Positions 43,853 through 52,713 of a DNA stretch of 64,000 nucleotides are shown here, in pieces (position 1 is the stretch's first letter; each line of letters starts with the position of its first letter). Position numbers and translations under genes: made by a program. A model generated the notes under the pieces. That model was not told where the DNA came from. It saw nothing but the letters and a program-made list of their open reading frames with translations, and did not search any database. The stretch covers positions 183,921 to 247,920 of the forward strand of contig CAZIKQ010000001.1 of NCBI GenBank assembly GCA_964540025.1, written 5' to 3'. This DNA comes from RGIG250 sp964540025 (GTDB taxonomy: Bacteria; Bacillota; Negativicutes; Selenomonadales; Selenomonadaceae).

Positions 43853-45538
43853 ATGAAAAGATTATTGTATTGTATAGCTGCCGTCCACAGGTTTTTGCGG
43901 CGAAATCTTGCTTTTATCACCGAGCTGTTCCTGGCCTCTTTTCTTCCCTTTGCCTGGTATCTGGTGAACCGGGACAGGACAGACGTGATGATTTGCTACG
44001 GCTTCACCTTGTTTCTGGCCGTAATGCTTATTACCAGACTTATCAATTGCATAGACAGTGACTGGAAACGAACAGCGCTGAAGGGCACGCTCCTTTTTGT
44101 TACCGTACCGGTAGGCATTTTGGAGCTTTTTGTTGTATATAATTATGATGCCATATTGGGAGCAGGTGTGGTAGGGGCTCTGCTGGAGACAAATCTCAAT
44201 GAGTCTGTCGAATTTCTCAGGATGTACGTAGGGCTTCGTGAGATAATATATTTGACAGCCTTGCTTGCTTTGGTTTACCTGTTCCACCGGCGGAAGCTGT
44301 GGCGGGGAGTACCCTGGAGCGGCCACGTGGCGGTAAGGCTTACAGCCGTATTCCTGCTCGTTGCCGTTGTTTATACCGGCAGGATGTTTGCGGAGTACAA
44401 TGAATTATTTTTTCGGCCGGTGCTGCCGGTTCATCGGTTTGTCCTGGCAATGGATATCGCCCTGGAGAATATGCTTGCCTATAATGAGCTTAGAAAAGAG
44501 GCGGTAACTGATATCAAGCTGACAAGAAACGACAGCCGGATACAGAATGTCGTCTTTATTTTAGGGGAGTCCACTAACCGTAATCACATGGGTCTCTATG
44601 GATATTATCTGTCCAATACCCCAAAGCTGGAAGAATTGCAGGAAAAGGGAGAAATTGCCGTTTATACCGATGTAGTCAGTCCCCATTCAAACACGATCCC
44701 CGTTCTGCAAAAGCTGTTTACCTTCAGTCACAATGAGTCGGACAAGCCGTGGTACAAGTATAACAACCTCATCGATATTATGAATGCGGCCGGTTATAAG
44801 ACCTACTGGCTGTCCAATCAGGAAAGCTCAGGGATTTGGGGGAATGTTGCCCAATATTACGGTGAACGCAGCAGTGTCCACCGGTATACAAGGCTGAGAG
44901 AGTCCCGGGAGGATGAGGGTATACTGGACGAGGAGCTGTTTCCGCTCATTGATGACGCGATTGCCGATATGGGAAACGGTAAGAGTTTTATCGTTGCTCA
45001 TCTGATGGGGGGCCATGGTTTGTATTACAACCGGTACCCTTATTCGTATCATAAATTTACCGCTTCAGATATTACGCTCAACGTTAATGAAGCAAACAAG
45101 CTCATTGTGGCCGAGTATGATAATGCTTTGTACTATAACGACTACATCGTCACGGAAATAATCAATAAATTTCGGGACAGGGAGGCGCTGGTTATTTACC
45201 TGCCGGATCACGCTGAGGCGGTTTACGATGAAGGAACCGGTTTTGCCGGGCACATTGAGGAAAACGCCAACCGCCACATGATAGAGATACCGCTGATTTT
45301 TTGGGCCTCCGAAAAGTTCCGGGCCAAATATCCGGAGAAGTGGGCGCAGATTGTCAGCAGTGCCGAAAGACCATACATGACCGATGATATGATTCACACG
45401 GTGCTAGATTTGGTTGATGTGGAAACGGAGGACTATGAGCCGGACCGTTCTATCGTGAACGAGGATTTTGACAGCCAGCGGGTAAGAATATTTGACGGAG
45501 CCGATTACGATCGGGAAATCAAGGAAGACTACGAATAG
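43853..45538 (+). CDS. EptA-like phosphoethanolamine transferase (sulfatase fold)
   Basis: 561 residues. Five N-terminal membrane helices (to about 175) anchor a periplasmic sulfatase-fold domain. The metal site begins at VFILGESTNRNHMGLYGY near 235; the nucleophile threonine is expected in SPHSNTIPVLQKLFTF near 280; HLMGGHGLYYNRYP near 384 and LPDHAEAVYDE near 450 supply the remaining ligands. Such enzymes move phosphoethanolamine from phosphatidylethanolamine to lipid A or core sugars, which may lower binding of cationic peptides. The target here is not known. The presence of an outer membrane is consistent with lipid A as acceptor. Confidence 0.9.
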   Translation: MKRLLYCIAAVHRFLRRNLAFITELFLASFLPFAWYLVNRDRTDVMICYGFTLFLAVMLITRLINCIDSDWKRTALKGTLLFVTVPVGILELFVVYNYDAILGAGVVGALLETNLNESVEFLRMYVGLREIIYLTALLALVYLFHRRKLWRGVPWSGHVAVRLTAVFLLVAVVYTGRMFAEYNELFFRPVLPVHRFVLAMDIALENMLAYNELRKEAVTDIKLTRNDSRIQNVVFILGESTNRNHMGLYGYYLSNTPKLEELQEKGEIAVYTDVVSPHSNTIPVLQKLFTFSHNESDKPWYKYNNLIDIMNAAGYKTYWLSNQESSGIWGNVAQYYGERSSVHRYTRLRESREDEGILDEELFPLIDDAIADMGNGKSFIVAHLMGGHGLYYNRYPYSYHKFTASDITLNVNEANKLIVAEYDNALYYNDYIVTEIINKFRDREALVIYLPDHAEAVYDEGTGFAGHIEENANRHMIEIPLIFWASEKFRAKYPEKWAQIVSSAERPYMTDDMIHTVLDLVDVETEDYEPDRSIVNEDFDSQRVRIFDGADYDREIKEDYE

Positions 45539-45644
45539 GCCGTCGTTTTCCAATAGTCCTTGATAATGGTTTCCCCTGCAAGGGAAATATGATAAAATAT
45601 CTTCTCAATGATGTTGCAAATCTCGGCGAAAGGAGGGGATACAG

Positions 45645-47351
45645 GTGTCGGAAAAAGCAGTAAAGAATATCGAAGAGGAAAAAGGCGGCGTAGGGGCTGA
45701 ATCGCTGATGAAGGGCACCTTTATCCTCACTCTGGCCGGCATAGTAGTAAAAGTTATCGGCGCCTTGAACTGGATGTTTGTGTCCCGGGTTTTGGGCGGC
45801 GAAGGGATCGGTCTGTATCAGATGGCATTTCCCATCTACTTTTTTGCCCTGTCTGTGTCCACCGCCGGCGTCCCTGTTGCCATTTCCATTATCACGGCAG
45901 AGCGGGTAGCGGTGCGGGACATTTTTGGCGCAAAGCGGATTTTCCGACTTTCCATGGGGCTCATGATAGTTACCGGCCTGATTTTTTCGGCGCTGACTTA
46001 CTTCGGGGCAGACTGGCTCATTGAATGGCGCTTTATTCGTGATCCCCGCGCCTACAGCGCGGTTATCGCCCTGGCTCCGGCAGTATTCTTCGTAACGATA
46101 ATCGCCAGTTCCCGAGGCTACCTTCAGGGCTGGCAATGGATGACACCCACAGCGGTATCTCAGATATATGAGCAGATTTTCCGGGTAGTAACAATGGTGC
46201 TGCTGGCGGGGCTGCTGCTGCCTTACGGGCTGGAATACGCAGCGGCCGGGGCTAGTCTCGGCGCTTTAGCCGGAGCCGTCATCGCCCTTATGGTTCTCGT
46301 TTGGTATCACGTGAAGCTGAACCGTAACATCGAGCGGGAATATACTCCGGAGGAGCTGCTGCCCCGGAAGGATGAGTACGAGACATCGGCCCTGAAAATC
46401 CTGAAGAGGATTTTTGATTTGGCCCTGCCGGTTTCCGTCACCAGCATTATGCTGCCGGTGGTGTCAAATCTCGATCTTGTCATCGTTCCCCAGCGCCTTG
46501 AGGCAGCTGGTTACACCGTGGCGGAATCCACGGAGCTTTTCGGCTATCTTACCGGCATGGCGGTTCCCCTTATCAATTTGGCAACGATTATGACGGCCTC
46601 CCTGGCCGTCAGCATTATTCCCGTGCTGTCTGAAGCCAAGGCTCTGGGCAATGGGTTGAAGGTATATGAAAGTACCGCCAGCTCCTTGCGCATATCGAAT
46701 TTTGTCTGCTTCCCGGCCTGCGTAGTTGTGCTTGTGCTGGCCGAGCCCATCGCCACCCTTTTTTACAATGCTCCGGCAGCGGGACCGGCGGTGGCGGCCT
46801 GCTCCGTCAGCATTGTCCTTCTGGGACTTCATCAGGTTTCGACCGGGATACTTCAGGGCCTTGGCCATACCAATATTCCCATGATCAATATGATCATCGC
46901 CGCGGCTGTAAAGGTAGTGCTTAACTGGGTGCTTACGGCTGACCCGCGGCTGGGGATCATTGGTTCTGCTTATGCTACCGCTGCAGATATGGGGGTGGCG
47001 GCTTTCATCAATATTTATTTTATCAATAAATATATCGGCTACCGGATGGAAATGGGGAAGTTGGTTAAGACCATAGCGGCTTCTTTCGTGATGGCCGGAG
47101 CCACCTGGTGGAGCTTCCAGCAGCTCTTTTCGGTGATTCCTTCAAATACTGTGGCGACCTTTGGGGCTGTGTTTTTTGGCTGCGCTGTCTACATTGCCGT
47201 CATGATCGTTATCGGCGGCATTGATGAGACTGACATGGAGCAGGTGCCGATCCTCGGCCGCCATACCATTAAAATTCTCCGCCGTATAGGGGTATTTAAG
47301 GAAAGACCATCAGAGGATTCTGGCAGCAATTTCGGGGAGGGACGACAGTGA
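45645..47351 (+). CDS. SpoVB/MurJ-type lipid-linked polysaccharide flippase
   Basis: 568 residues starting with GTG at 45645, 6 nt after AGGAGGGG. A charged N-terminus is followed by about 14 membrane helices of the MOP (MurJ/Wzx) superfamily. TLAGIVVKVIGALNWMFVSRVLGGEGIGLYQ near 30-60 is the SpoVB-type first repeat. The LRISNFVCFPACVVVLVLAEPIATLFY region near 350 marks the second half. It likely flips lipid II or another undecaprenyl-linked sugar across the inner membrane. The gene overlaps the lipid kinase by 4 nt. Confidence 0.9.
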   Translation: MSEKAVKNIEEEKGGVGAESLMKGTFILTLAGIVVKVIGALNWMFVSRVLGGEGIGLYQMAFPIYFFALSVSTAGVPVAISIITAERVAVRDIFGAKRIFRLSMGLMIVTGLIFSALTYFGADWLIEWRFIRDPRAYSAVIALAPAVFFVTIIASSRGYLQGWQWMTPTAVSQIYEQIFRVVTMVLLAGLLLPYGLEYAAAGASLGALAGAVIALMVLVWYHVKLNRNIEREYTPEELLPRKDEYETSALKILKRIFDLALPVSVTSIMLPVVSNLDLVIVPQRLEAAGYTVAESTELFGYLTGMAVPLINLATIMTASLAVSIIPVLSEAKALGNGLKVYESTASSLRISNFVCFPACVVVLVLAEPIATLFYNAPAAGPAVAACSVSIVLLGLHQVSTGILQGLGHTNIPMINMIIAAAVKVVLNWVLTADPRLGIIGSAYATAADMGVAAFINIYFINKYIGYRMEMGKLVKTIAASFVMAGATWWSFQQLFSVIPSNTVATFGAVFFGCAVYIAVMIVIGGIDETDMEQVPILGRHTIKILRRIGVFKERPSEDSGSNFGEGRQ

Positions 47352-48241
47352 AGCGCCGCAAAATCGCTCTAATGTATAATCCCGTCTCCGGTCAGGCTAA
47401 ATTCAAGTACAAGCTGGATGAAATAACGAAAATTTGTCAGCGGAACGGGGCTGTTCTCATTCCTTACCGGACTGAAAAGGAAAATCCGGAGCTGCCGGAT
47501 TTTCTGCGGGACGTAGAGCCGGATGGAGTAATCGCGGCCGGTGGCGACGGTACCCTTCATCAGGCGATCGATATTCTCCTGCAAAATAATATCGACCGGC
47601 CAATAGGCATCATTGGCAGCGGCACTTCCAATGATTTTGCCACCTATCTCGGAGTCCATAACCGCCTTGAGGAGTATGTGGGAAAAATCGCGGCCGGAAC
47701 CGCCGGGATAAGGGCGGTTGATGCAGGCTGTGCCAATGGACGCTACTTCATAAACGTTGCCTCGGCCGGAATGCTCACGGGGGTTCCCCATAAGGTCAAT
47801 ACGAAACTGAAAAATACATTTGGCAAGCTGGCCTACTATGCGGGCGGGCTGAAAGAGATAACGAGGCTTAAGCCGTTGCCTTTGACCATTGAAGCCGGCG
47901 GAAGGATTTACCGGGAGGATGCATTCCTGTTTGTCATAATTAACAGCGACGCCGTCGGCAGTTTCCGTCATGTGGCAAAGGATGTTGCCGTTGATGACGG
48001 CCTCCTTGACCTGCTGCTGGTCCGTTGGAGCAACCCGGCGGAGTTCCTGAGCCTGACGGCTTCCTTGGCCGGCGGCAGGGGAACCGGCAATGCGAAAAAT
48101 GTAGTTCATATAAAGTCAGACCGGTTCGTGATTGCCGCCGATAGCGATGGGGTGGAGAGCGATCTTGACGGAGAAGTTGGCCCGGAGCTTCCCTTGACAG
48201 TTACGGCTGAAGCCGGCGCCCTGAAATTCTTTTGCCTTTGA
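47348..48241 (+). CDS. Diacylglycerol/lipid kinase, YegS/BmrU type
   Basis: 297 residues starting with GTG at 47348, overlapping the flippase stop. It phosphorylates diacylglycerol or a related lipid with ATP at the inner membrane. Motifs: LMYNPVSGQAKFK near 8, the nucleotide motif AAGGDGTLHQAID near 63, GIIGSGTSNDFAT near 88 and the C-terminal SDGVESDLDGE with the catalytic acidic residues near 270. A lipid-recycling role alongside the flippase and PE-consuming EptA-like enzyme is reasonable inference. Confidence 0.92.
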   Translation: MKRRKIALMYNPVSGQAKFKYKLDEITKICQRNGAVLIPYRTEKENPELPDFLRDVEPDGVIAAGGDGTLHQAIDILLQNNIDRPIGIIGSGTSNDFATYLGVHNRLEEYVGKIAAGTAGIRAVDAGCANGRYFINVASAGMLTGVPHKVNTKLKNTFGKLAYYAGGLKEITRLKPLPLTIEAGGRIYREDAFLFVIINSDAVGSFRHVAKDVAVDDGLLDLLLVRWSNPAEFLSLTASLAGGRGTGNAKNVVHIKSDRFVIAADSDGVESDLDGEVGPELPLTVTAEAGALKFFCL

Positions 48242-48258
48242 TTCCTTGAGGTGGGAAA

Positions 48259-49317
48259 ATGGAAAAGACGATTTTTGACGTACCGACTGTTACCTTGGAT
48301 GATGATAACAGCGCATTGCTTATCATTGATCAGACCCTTCTGCCCGGTGAGCTGAAGCAAATTTCCCTCAGGGAACAGCCGGATATTCACGAAGCCATAT
48401 ACAAGCTTCGGGTAAGGGGGGCTCCGGCTATCGGCGTGGCGGCGGCTCATGGTCTTTATCTGGCGGCCAAGGCGATAGAAACGGCGGATCCGGCTGATTT
48501 TGCCGCCCAATTCCTTGAGGCCAGAGACTATCTGAAGAGCGCCCGGCCAACAGCGGTGAATCTTGCCTGGGCGCTGGAGCGAATGACCAGGGTGATGCTG
48601 GAGAACTTGGACAGCGGGGCAGCTGAGGTAAAGGCGGCGCTCTTAAAGGAGACCCTGAACATCCAGAAAGAGGACATTGAAACCTGTAAGGCTATCGGTG
48701 AATATGGGCTGGAGCTTCTAAAACCAGGGGACGGGCTGCTGACTCACTGCAATGCCGGTCAGCTGGCTACCTGCCGCTATGGAACGGCAACGGCTCCCAT
48801 GTATCTTGGTCATGAGAGGGGATATGGGTTTCATATTTTCTGTGATGAAACGAGACCGCTGCTTCAGGGAGCAAGACTTACCGCGACGGAGCTAAGCAGC
48901 GCCGGGATGGATGTTACCCTCATCTGTGACAACATGGCGGCCACCGTTCTGAAGAAGGGACTGGTGGACGCTGTGTTCGTCGGTTGTGACCGGGTAGCCA
49001 TGAATGGAGATACGGCCAATAAAATAGGGACAATGCCGCTGGCAATTGCGGCGAAACGGTTTGGCGTTCCCTTCTATGTCTGCGCCCCGACTTCTACTAT
49101 CGACCCGGATGCGGCTACCGGCGACGGAATCATTATTGAGGAGAGACCGGCGGAAGAAGTGAGCGATATGTGGTATAAGTCGAGGATGACCGGGGATGCG
49201 GTGAAGGTTTTCAACCCGGCTTTTGACGTTACGGAAGCAGAGCTTATCACGGCCTTTGTGACAGAGAAGGGCATCCTGCGGCCGCCTTTTGATATCTCTT
49301 TGGCGGCGGTAAGGTAA
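48259..49317 (+). CDS. mtnA: S-methyl-5-thioribose-1-phosphate isomerase
   Basis: 352 residues. It converts methylthioribose-1-phosphate to methylthioribulose-1-phosphate in the methionine salvage pathway. RVRGAPAIGVAAAHG near 55, the catalytic cysteine in LLTHCNAGQLAT near 160 and the catalytic aspartate in GCDRVAMNGDTANKIGT near 242 are all present, which separates it from eIF2B-like relatives. No other mtn gene is in the window, so it may serve a shortened route that disposes of methylthioadenosine. GAGGTGGG lies about 5 nt before the ATG. Confidence 0.95.
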   Translation: MEKTIFDVPTVTLDDDNSALLIIDQTLLPGELKQISLREQPDIHEAIYKLRVRGAPAIGVAAAHGLYLAAKAIETADPADFAAQFLEARDYLKSARPTAVNLAWALERMTRVMLENLDSGAAEVKAALLKETLNIQKEDIETCKAIGEYGLELLKPGDGLLTHCNAGQLATCRYGTATAPMYLGHERGYGFHIFCDETRPLLQGARLTATELSSAGMDVTLICDNMAATVLKKGLVDAVFVGCDRVAMNGDTANKIGTMPLAIAAKRFGVPFYVCAPTSTIDPDAATGDGIIIEERPAEEVSDMWYKSRMTGDAVKVFNPAFDVTEAELITAFVTEKGILRPPFDISLAAVR

Positions 49318-49324
49318 CAAGTTC

Positions 49325-49353
49325 TTGACCGCTCAGGGCAGGCAGGGTATAAT
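49325..49353 (+). promoter_or_regulatory. Promoter of yebC
   Basis: TTGACC, 17 nt, TATAAT, about 60 nt before the start codon. Confidence 0.65.
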
Positions 49354-49414
49354 GAATTATCATTTTTGAACACTTTGCGGGCTGTAAGCCCCACCGAAAA
49401 GGAGAATCTCTTTC

Positions 49415-50146
49415 ATGTCAGGACATTCTAAATGGGCAAACATAAAGCGCAAAAAAGGCGCGAACGATGCTATCCGCGGCAAGATTACCACAAAGATCGG
49501 CCGGGAAATTACGATCGCTGTCCGGATGGGCGGCCCGGATCCAATCGGTAATATGCGACTCAAGCTGGCGCTTTCCAAGGCAAAGGCCAACAATATCCCC
49601 AAGGAAAATATTCAGCGGGCGATTGCCAAGGGTCAGGGTGCCGCTGACGGAAGCAACTACGAAGAGTTTACATACGAGGGCTATGGCCCCGGCGGCATTG
49701 CGGTGCTTTTGGACATTATGACCGATAACCGCAACCGTACCGCGGCTGATGTCCGTCACCTTTTCTCCAAGCATGGCGGCAATATGGGTCAGGATGGCTG
49801 CGTGGCCTGGATGTTCAAGAAAAAGGCGGTTTTTGTCGTTGAGCGGGAGGCTTACGACGATGAAGATGAGCTGATGAATCTTGTGCTGGAGGCTGGAGCA
49901 GAAGATTTCGAGGCGATGGATGACGCTTTTGAAATCACCGCCGCCCCGGAAGATTTCGAGGCGATTGCCAATGCTTTGGAGGCGAAGGGAATTGAGACTG
50001 TTTCCGCGGAGGTGACCATGGTGCCGGACAATACGGTTCGTCTTGAAGGCAAGGATGCGGAGAAGATGCTGGCGCTGGTTGACGCTCTGGAAGAAAATGA
50101 CGATGTCCAGAATGTTTATGCCAACTACGAGATTGATGGGGAGTAA
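49415..50146 (+). CDS. yebC: YebC/TACO1-family protein
   Basis: 243 residues, full length. N-terminal SGHSKWANIKRKKGANDAIRG (with trailing basic residues) is the family signature. GNMRLKLALSKAKANNIPKENIQRAI near 50 and the EGYGPGGIAVLLDIMTDNRNRT strand near 88 follow. C-terminal acidic domains 2 and 3 are intact. Members were named transcription regulators but several help ribosomes through proline-rich stretches. It stands alone with its own promoter. Confidence 0.95.
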   Translation: MSGHSKWANIKRKKGANDAIRGKITTKIGREITIAVRMGGPDPIGNMRLKLALSKAKANNIPKENIQRAIAKGQGAADGSNYEEFTYEGYGPGGIAVLLDIMTDNRNRTAADVRHLFSKHGGNMGQDGCVAWMFKKKAVFVVEREAYDDEDELMNLVLEAGAEDFEAMDDAFEITAAPEDFEAIANALEAKGIETVSAEVTMVPDNTVRLEGKDAEKMLALVDALEENDDVQNVYANYEIDGE

Positions 50147-50162
50147 TCGGCGGTAGACACCG

Positions 50163-50202
50163 AGGGGCTGTGAAGAATGAGCGATCATTTTTCACAGCCC
50201 CT
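50163..50202. terminator. Hairpin after yebC
   Basis: GGGGCTGTGAAGAATGA and TCATTTTTCACAGCCCC pair around a GCGA loop (one mismatch). No strong T run follows on the plus strand. The core is similar to the 20053-20100 hairpin. Confidence 0.6.
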
Positions 50203-50254
50203 GCCTTATAATTTATCTGCCTTAAAAGCGACAGGGAATCGGAAGGGAACAAAA

Positions 50255-51505
50255 ATGAAGCAGCAGCGCAATTCCTGGCGTAAGAATATATACATGCTGG
50301 CGGTCTGTAATTCCTTTACAGCGTCAAGCTATACGATGATTGTTCCATTCCTGCCGTTATATCTTCTGGAGCTGGGGGCTGACGAATCAGAGGTGACCAT
50401 CTACTCCGGGTTTGTTTACGCGGTTACCTTCCTCATTGCTTCCGTCATGGCGCCGGTCTGGGGAAAAATGGCGGATGTCCGCGGAAAGAAGGTAATGGGT
50501 ATGCGGGCCATCGTCATGCTGGCCGGTACCTATTTATTCGGGGGCTTTGTGACGTCGCCGGAAGGGCTCTTTGTAATGAGGATAATTCAGGGCTTTGCCA
50601 ATGGCTTTATGCCCATGGCCATGACTATGGGTTCCTGCTTCTCTCCCCGGACGGAAATTGGTTACGGCCTGGGTATAATCCATTCAGGACTTACAGTCGG
50701 AACGGTTATCGGCCCCCTTATCGGCGGGTTGGTCGCTTATTGGGTGGGGATGAGGAACAGCTTTTACGTGGCGGGAGGAGCGCTGGTTTTTCTCTCTTTC
50801 TTATACTGGTTTGTGCTCGATGAGCCGCCCACCGCGGAGGAAAAGGCCCTGCGGGACGGGGAGCCCCTGCCGCAGCCGGTGCCGTTTAAGGAAAATACAG
50901 GAGAAAGAAAGACGGGCATCGTTACCGATATGGCTTTCGTTTTGGGCAACAGACGGCTTTTGGCAATTTTCTTTCTCATTTTCTGCTCTAATCTTGTAAA
51001 CAATATCCTTCAGCCTATGATCGCCCTTCATATCGGCAGCCTGCTGGGCTCAAGGGAAAACGTTTCCCTTATCTCCGGTTTTGTGTTCGGTCTGGGGGGA
51101 TTGTCCGGAGCCCTGGTGGTGGCTAACTGGGGAAAATTCGGCCAGCGGAAGGGCTTTCTGCGGACCCTTGCTTATGCCTTTTGCGGGGCCGGAATTTTTA
51201 CGGTGGCCCAGTATTTTGCCCGGGACGTTTACACCTTTGGCGCGTTGCAGTTTTTCTTCGGACTGTTTTTCATTGGGGCAAATCCCACCACGGGGGCTCT
51301 CCTGGCAAGGACTGCCCCGGCGGATTTTCAGGGCAGGGCTTTCGGCCTTTCGTCGACTTTTTACCAGCTGGGCGGCGTGGTCGGGCCGGTTCTGGCCGGT
51401 TTTATCGCCGCGGCTATTGGCGTAGCCCCGCTTTTTATCATTACCGGCGGTATTCTTTTGGCTTTGGCAGCTATCGTGTGGAAATATAGAGAGAAGGAGC
51501 AATAA
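50255..51505 (+). CDS. MFS drug/metabolite exporter
   Basis: 416 residues from the ATG at 50255 (AAGGGA upstream; the frame opens 26 codons earlier inside the yebC terminator). Twelve membrane helices are expected. The MFS loop 2-3 signature reads GKMADVRGKKVMGMRA near 75, and helix 5 carries a motif C-like GLTVGTVIGPLIGG near 155, typical of DHA1-type antiporters. It probably exports a drug or metabolite by proton exchange. The small gene following is 2 nt away. Confidence 0.9.
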   Translation: MKQQRNSWRKNIYMLAVCNSFTASSYTMIVPFLPLYLLELGADESEVTIYSGFVYAVTFLIASVMAPVWGKMADVRGKKVMGMRAIVMLAGTYLFGGFVTSPEGLFVMRIIQGFANGFMPMAMTMGSCFSPRTEIGYGLGIIHSGLTVGTVIGPLIGGLVAYWVGMRNSFYVAGGALVFLSFLYWFVLDEPPTAEEKALRDGEPLPQPVPFKENTGERKTGIVTDMAFVLGNRRLLAIFFLIFCSNLVNNILQPMIALHIGSLLGSRENVSLISGFVFGLGGLSGALVVANWGKFGQRKGFLRTLAYAFCGAGIFTVAQYFARDVYTFGALQFFFGLFFIGANPTTGALLARTAPADFQGRAFGLSSTFYQLGGVVGPVLAGFIAAAIGVAPLFIITGGILLALAAIVWKYREKEQ

Positions 51506-51507
51506 CA

Positions 51508-51717
51508 ATGGATGAAACGATGATTCTGTACTGCGTTGCAGCCGTCATGTCCACTATTGGCGGAATAGTACTGTTTAGAGAGGCACGCAAGCGAAATAAA
51601 GCAATTGCGCAGGCAGAGGCAGAATTCCAAGCGGAGGATGAGGCAGAAAAGCTGGCAAAGAAGCGGCTGAGGGAGAAAAAGCCAAGAACAAAGATCCATG
51701 GAAAACGTCGTCGATGA
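51508..51717 (+). CDS. Small membrane-anchored basic protein
   Basis: 69 residues: an N-terminal membrane helix (about 5-23), then a charged helix rich in Ala, Glu, Lys and Arg (coiled-coil-like) and a very basic end (RTKIHGKRRR). It starts with ATG 2 nt after the MFS stop, preceded by AAGGAG. I do not recognise the family. The cytoplasmic basic tail could touch nucleic acid or the transporter. Its position suggests it is made with the MFS protein. Confidence 0.7.
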   Translation: MDETMILYCVAAVMSTIGGIVLFREARKRNKAIAQAEAEFQAEDEAEKLAKKRLREKKPRTKIHGKRRR

Positions 51718-51790
51718 TTTTCAATAACATAAGAAAGGTGAATGGACATCCGGGGAATGTTTATAAAATAATAAATTTTTATGATAACTA

Positions 51791-51819
51791 TTGACATTGA
51801 TTAACGCTTATGTTATTAT
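51791..51819 (+). promoter_or_regulatory. Promoter of the cobalamin riboswitch transcript
   Basis: TTGACA, 17 nt, TATTAT. The same box sequences and spacing are found before cbiK at 55183. Confidence 0.7.
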
Positions 51820-51861
51820 GAACACATCGCAGGGGACTGCGACAGATAATAGAATAGCGAA

Positions 51862-52013
51862 GGCCAGGTGTCGTAGACTTAATAGATAAGCCGGTGAAGC
51901 CGGCACGGTCCCGCCACTGTATCGAGGAGCAAGCCTGCAAAGCGGAAGCAAGCCACTGATTATCGGGAAGGCGCAGGTAAGCAATGAATCGGAGTCAGGA
52001 GAACTGCCTGGCC
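51862..52013 (+). promoter_or_regulatory. Adenosylcobalamin riboswitch
   Basis: The core has GCCGGTGAAGCCGGCACGGTCCCGCCACTG, typical of the J6/3 region, then a second GCCACTG, GGGAAGG and the B12 box AGTCAGGAGAACTGCC (about 51993-52008). GGCCAGG (51862-51868) pairs with CCTGGCC (52007-52013) to close the structure. It should repress downstream expression when adenosylcobalamin is abundant. No large gene follows for about 700 nt; the nearest candidates are the DnaA-N-like small gene at 52714, mutA at 53231 and cbiK at 55315. Confidence 0.93.
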
Positions 52014-52101
52014 GTCATCGTCGATTGACCTGCGAGTGATGGGGAGAGGATGTTTGGATGTGGGTGGTTTTGTATCATCCCTTGTGTTTCCATGGATTGC
52101 T

Positions 52102-52138
52102 CTTTCCCGGCGGGTCAGGACTGGGAAGGGGTCTTTTT
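52102..52138 (+). terminator. Terminator after the riboswitch
   Basis: CTTTCCC pairs with GGGAAGG around a GC-rich loop, followed by five T. It is the likely expression platform of the cobalamin riboswitch. Confidence 0.5.
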
Positions 52139-52152
52139 ATTTGCTGTAATAT

Positions 52153-52317
52153 TTCTCTGTGGTCCAGCTTCCAGAGAGAAGTTATTGCTCATACATTTCA
52201 TTTCATCCTGTGTATTGCTGCAAGGCAGCTCTCCCCGGGGATGCCCCGGGGAGCCCTCCTCTTTTTGTCGTAAAGTTTCTCTATGGTATCAACTTCTGTG
52301 GAGAATCATTGCTCATA
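52153..52317 (+). repeat. Two diverged tandem copies of a hairpin-plus-ATTGCTC element
   Basis: Copy 1 (52153-52193) and copy 2 (52277-52317) have equal length. Both start TTCTCT-R-TGGT, fold back onto a GAGAA arm and end in YATTGCTCATA. In copy 2 the stem keeps pairing through G-U changes, which suggests selection on structure. ATTGCTC also occurs at 52096-52102, before the first terminator. Each ATTGCTC is followed by a GC-rich hairpin. This may be a structured RNA element repeated in tandem; no match to a known class is recognised. Confidence 0.55.
52231..52267 (+). terminator. Terminator between the tandem elements
   Basis: CTCCCCGGGG-ATG-CCCCGGGGAG, a 10-bp GC stem, then a T run (52262-52266). 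Further hairpins in this gene-free stretch are CCGCCACC-TTTACA-GGTGGCGG (52446-52467, no T run) and that at 52641-52670. The stretch 52031-52713 has only short, unconvincing reading frames. Confidence 0.7.
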
Positions 52318-52594
52318 ATTATTTTCTGGTGGCTACTGTGTAGCTCTTCGGGACTTTTTTCCCGTCGCCAAAGGAATCGTCTCATTGGCGCTTCCTTAAC
52401 TTTTTACAACGAGCGCTTACCGCGTGACATAATGACAAAAGATATCCGCCACCTTTACAGGTGGCGGGTGTTGTATAGAAAGGATGTGGAAGCAGGCTTT
52501 TCAATTAACGGATATGGCGATGATTTGCCCTGAGCTTTCCTGAAAGGGGCATTATAACGGTAGAGCCGTTGGAGACTGTTAGAGAGAAATTGCG

Positions 52595-52624
52595 TTGCAA
52601 TTTTCTGAAGGACTATATTATAAT
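52595..52624 (+). promoter_or_regulatory. Promoter before the DnaA-N-like gene
   Basis: TTGCAA, 18 nt, TATAAT. A short terminator-like hairpin (52641-52670) follows the expected start, so the transcript may be attenuated. Confidence 0.5.
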
Positions 52625-52640
52625 GTAGGCAAACTGAAAG

Positions 52641-52670
52641 ACAGCCGTTCAGCTAATACTGGCTGTTTTT
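52641..52670 (+). terminator. Leader terminator-like hairpin
   Basis: ACAGCC-N14-GGCTGT followed by TTT, 44 nt before the DnaA-N-like start codon and directly after a promoter. Confidence 0.45.
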
Positions 52671-52713
52671 GAAGCTAATTAGCAGGATATCAATCAGAAG
52701 GGGTGGGACGGCA

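Noticed and set aside
52050..52533. Short plus-strand frames of 70-124 codons behind the riboswitch
   Set aside because: They cross terminators and the structured repeats, lack ribosome sites and have no protein-like pattern.
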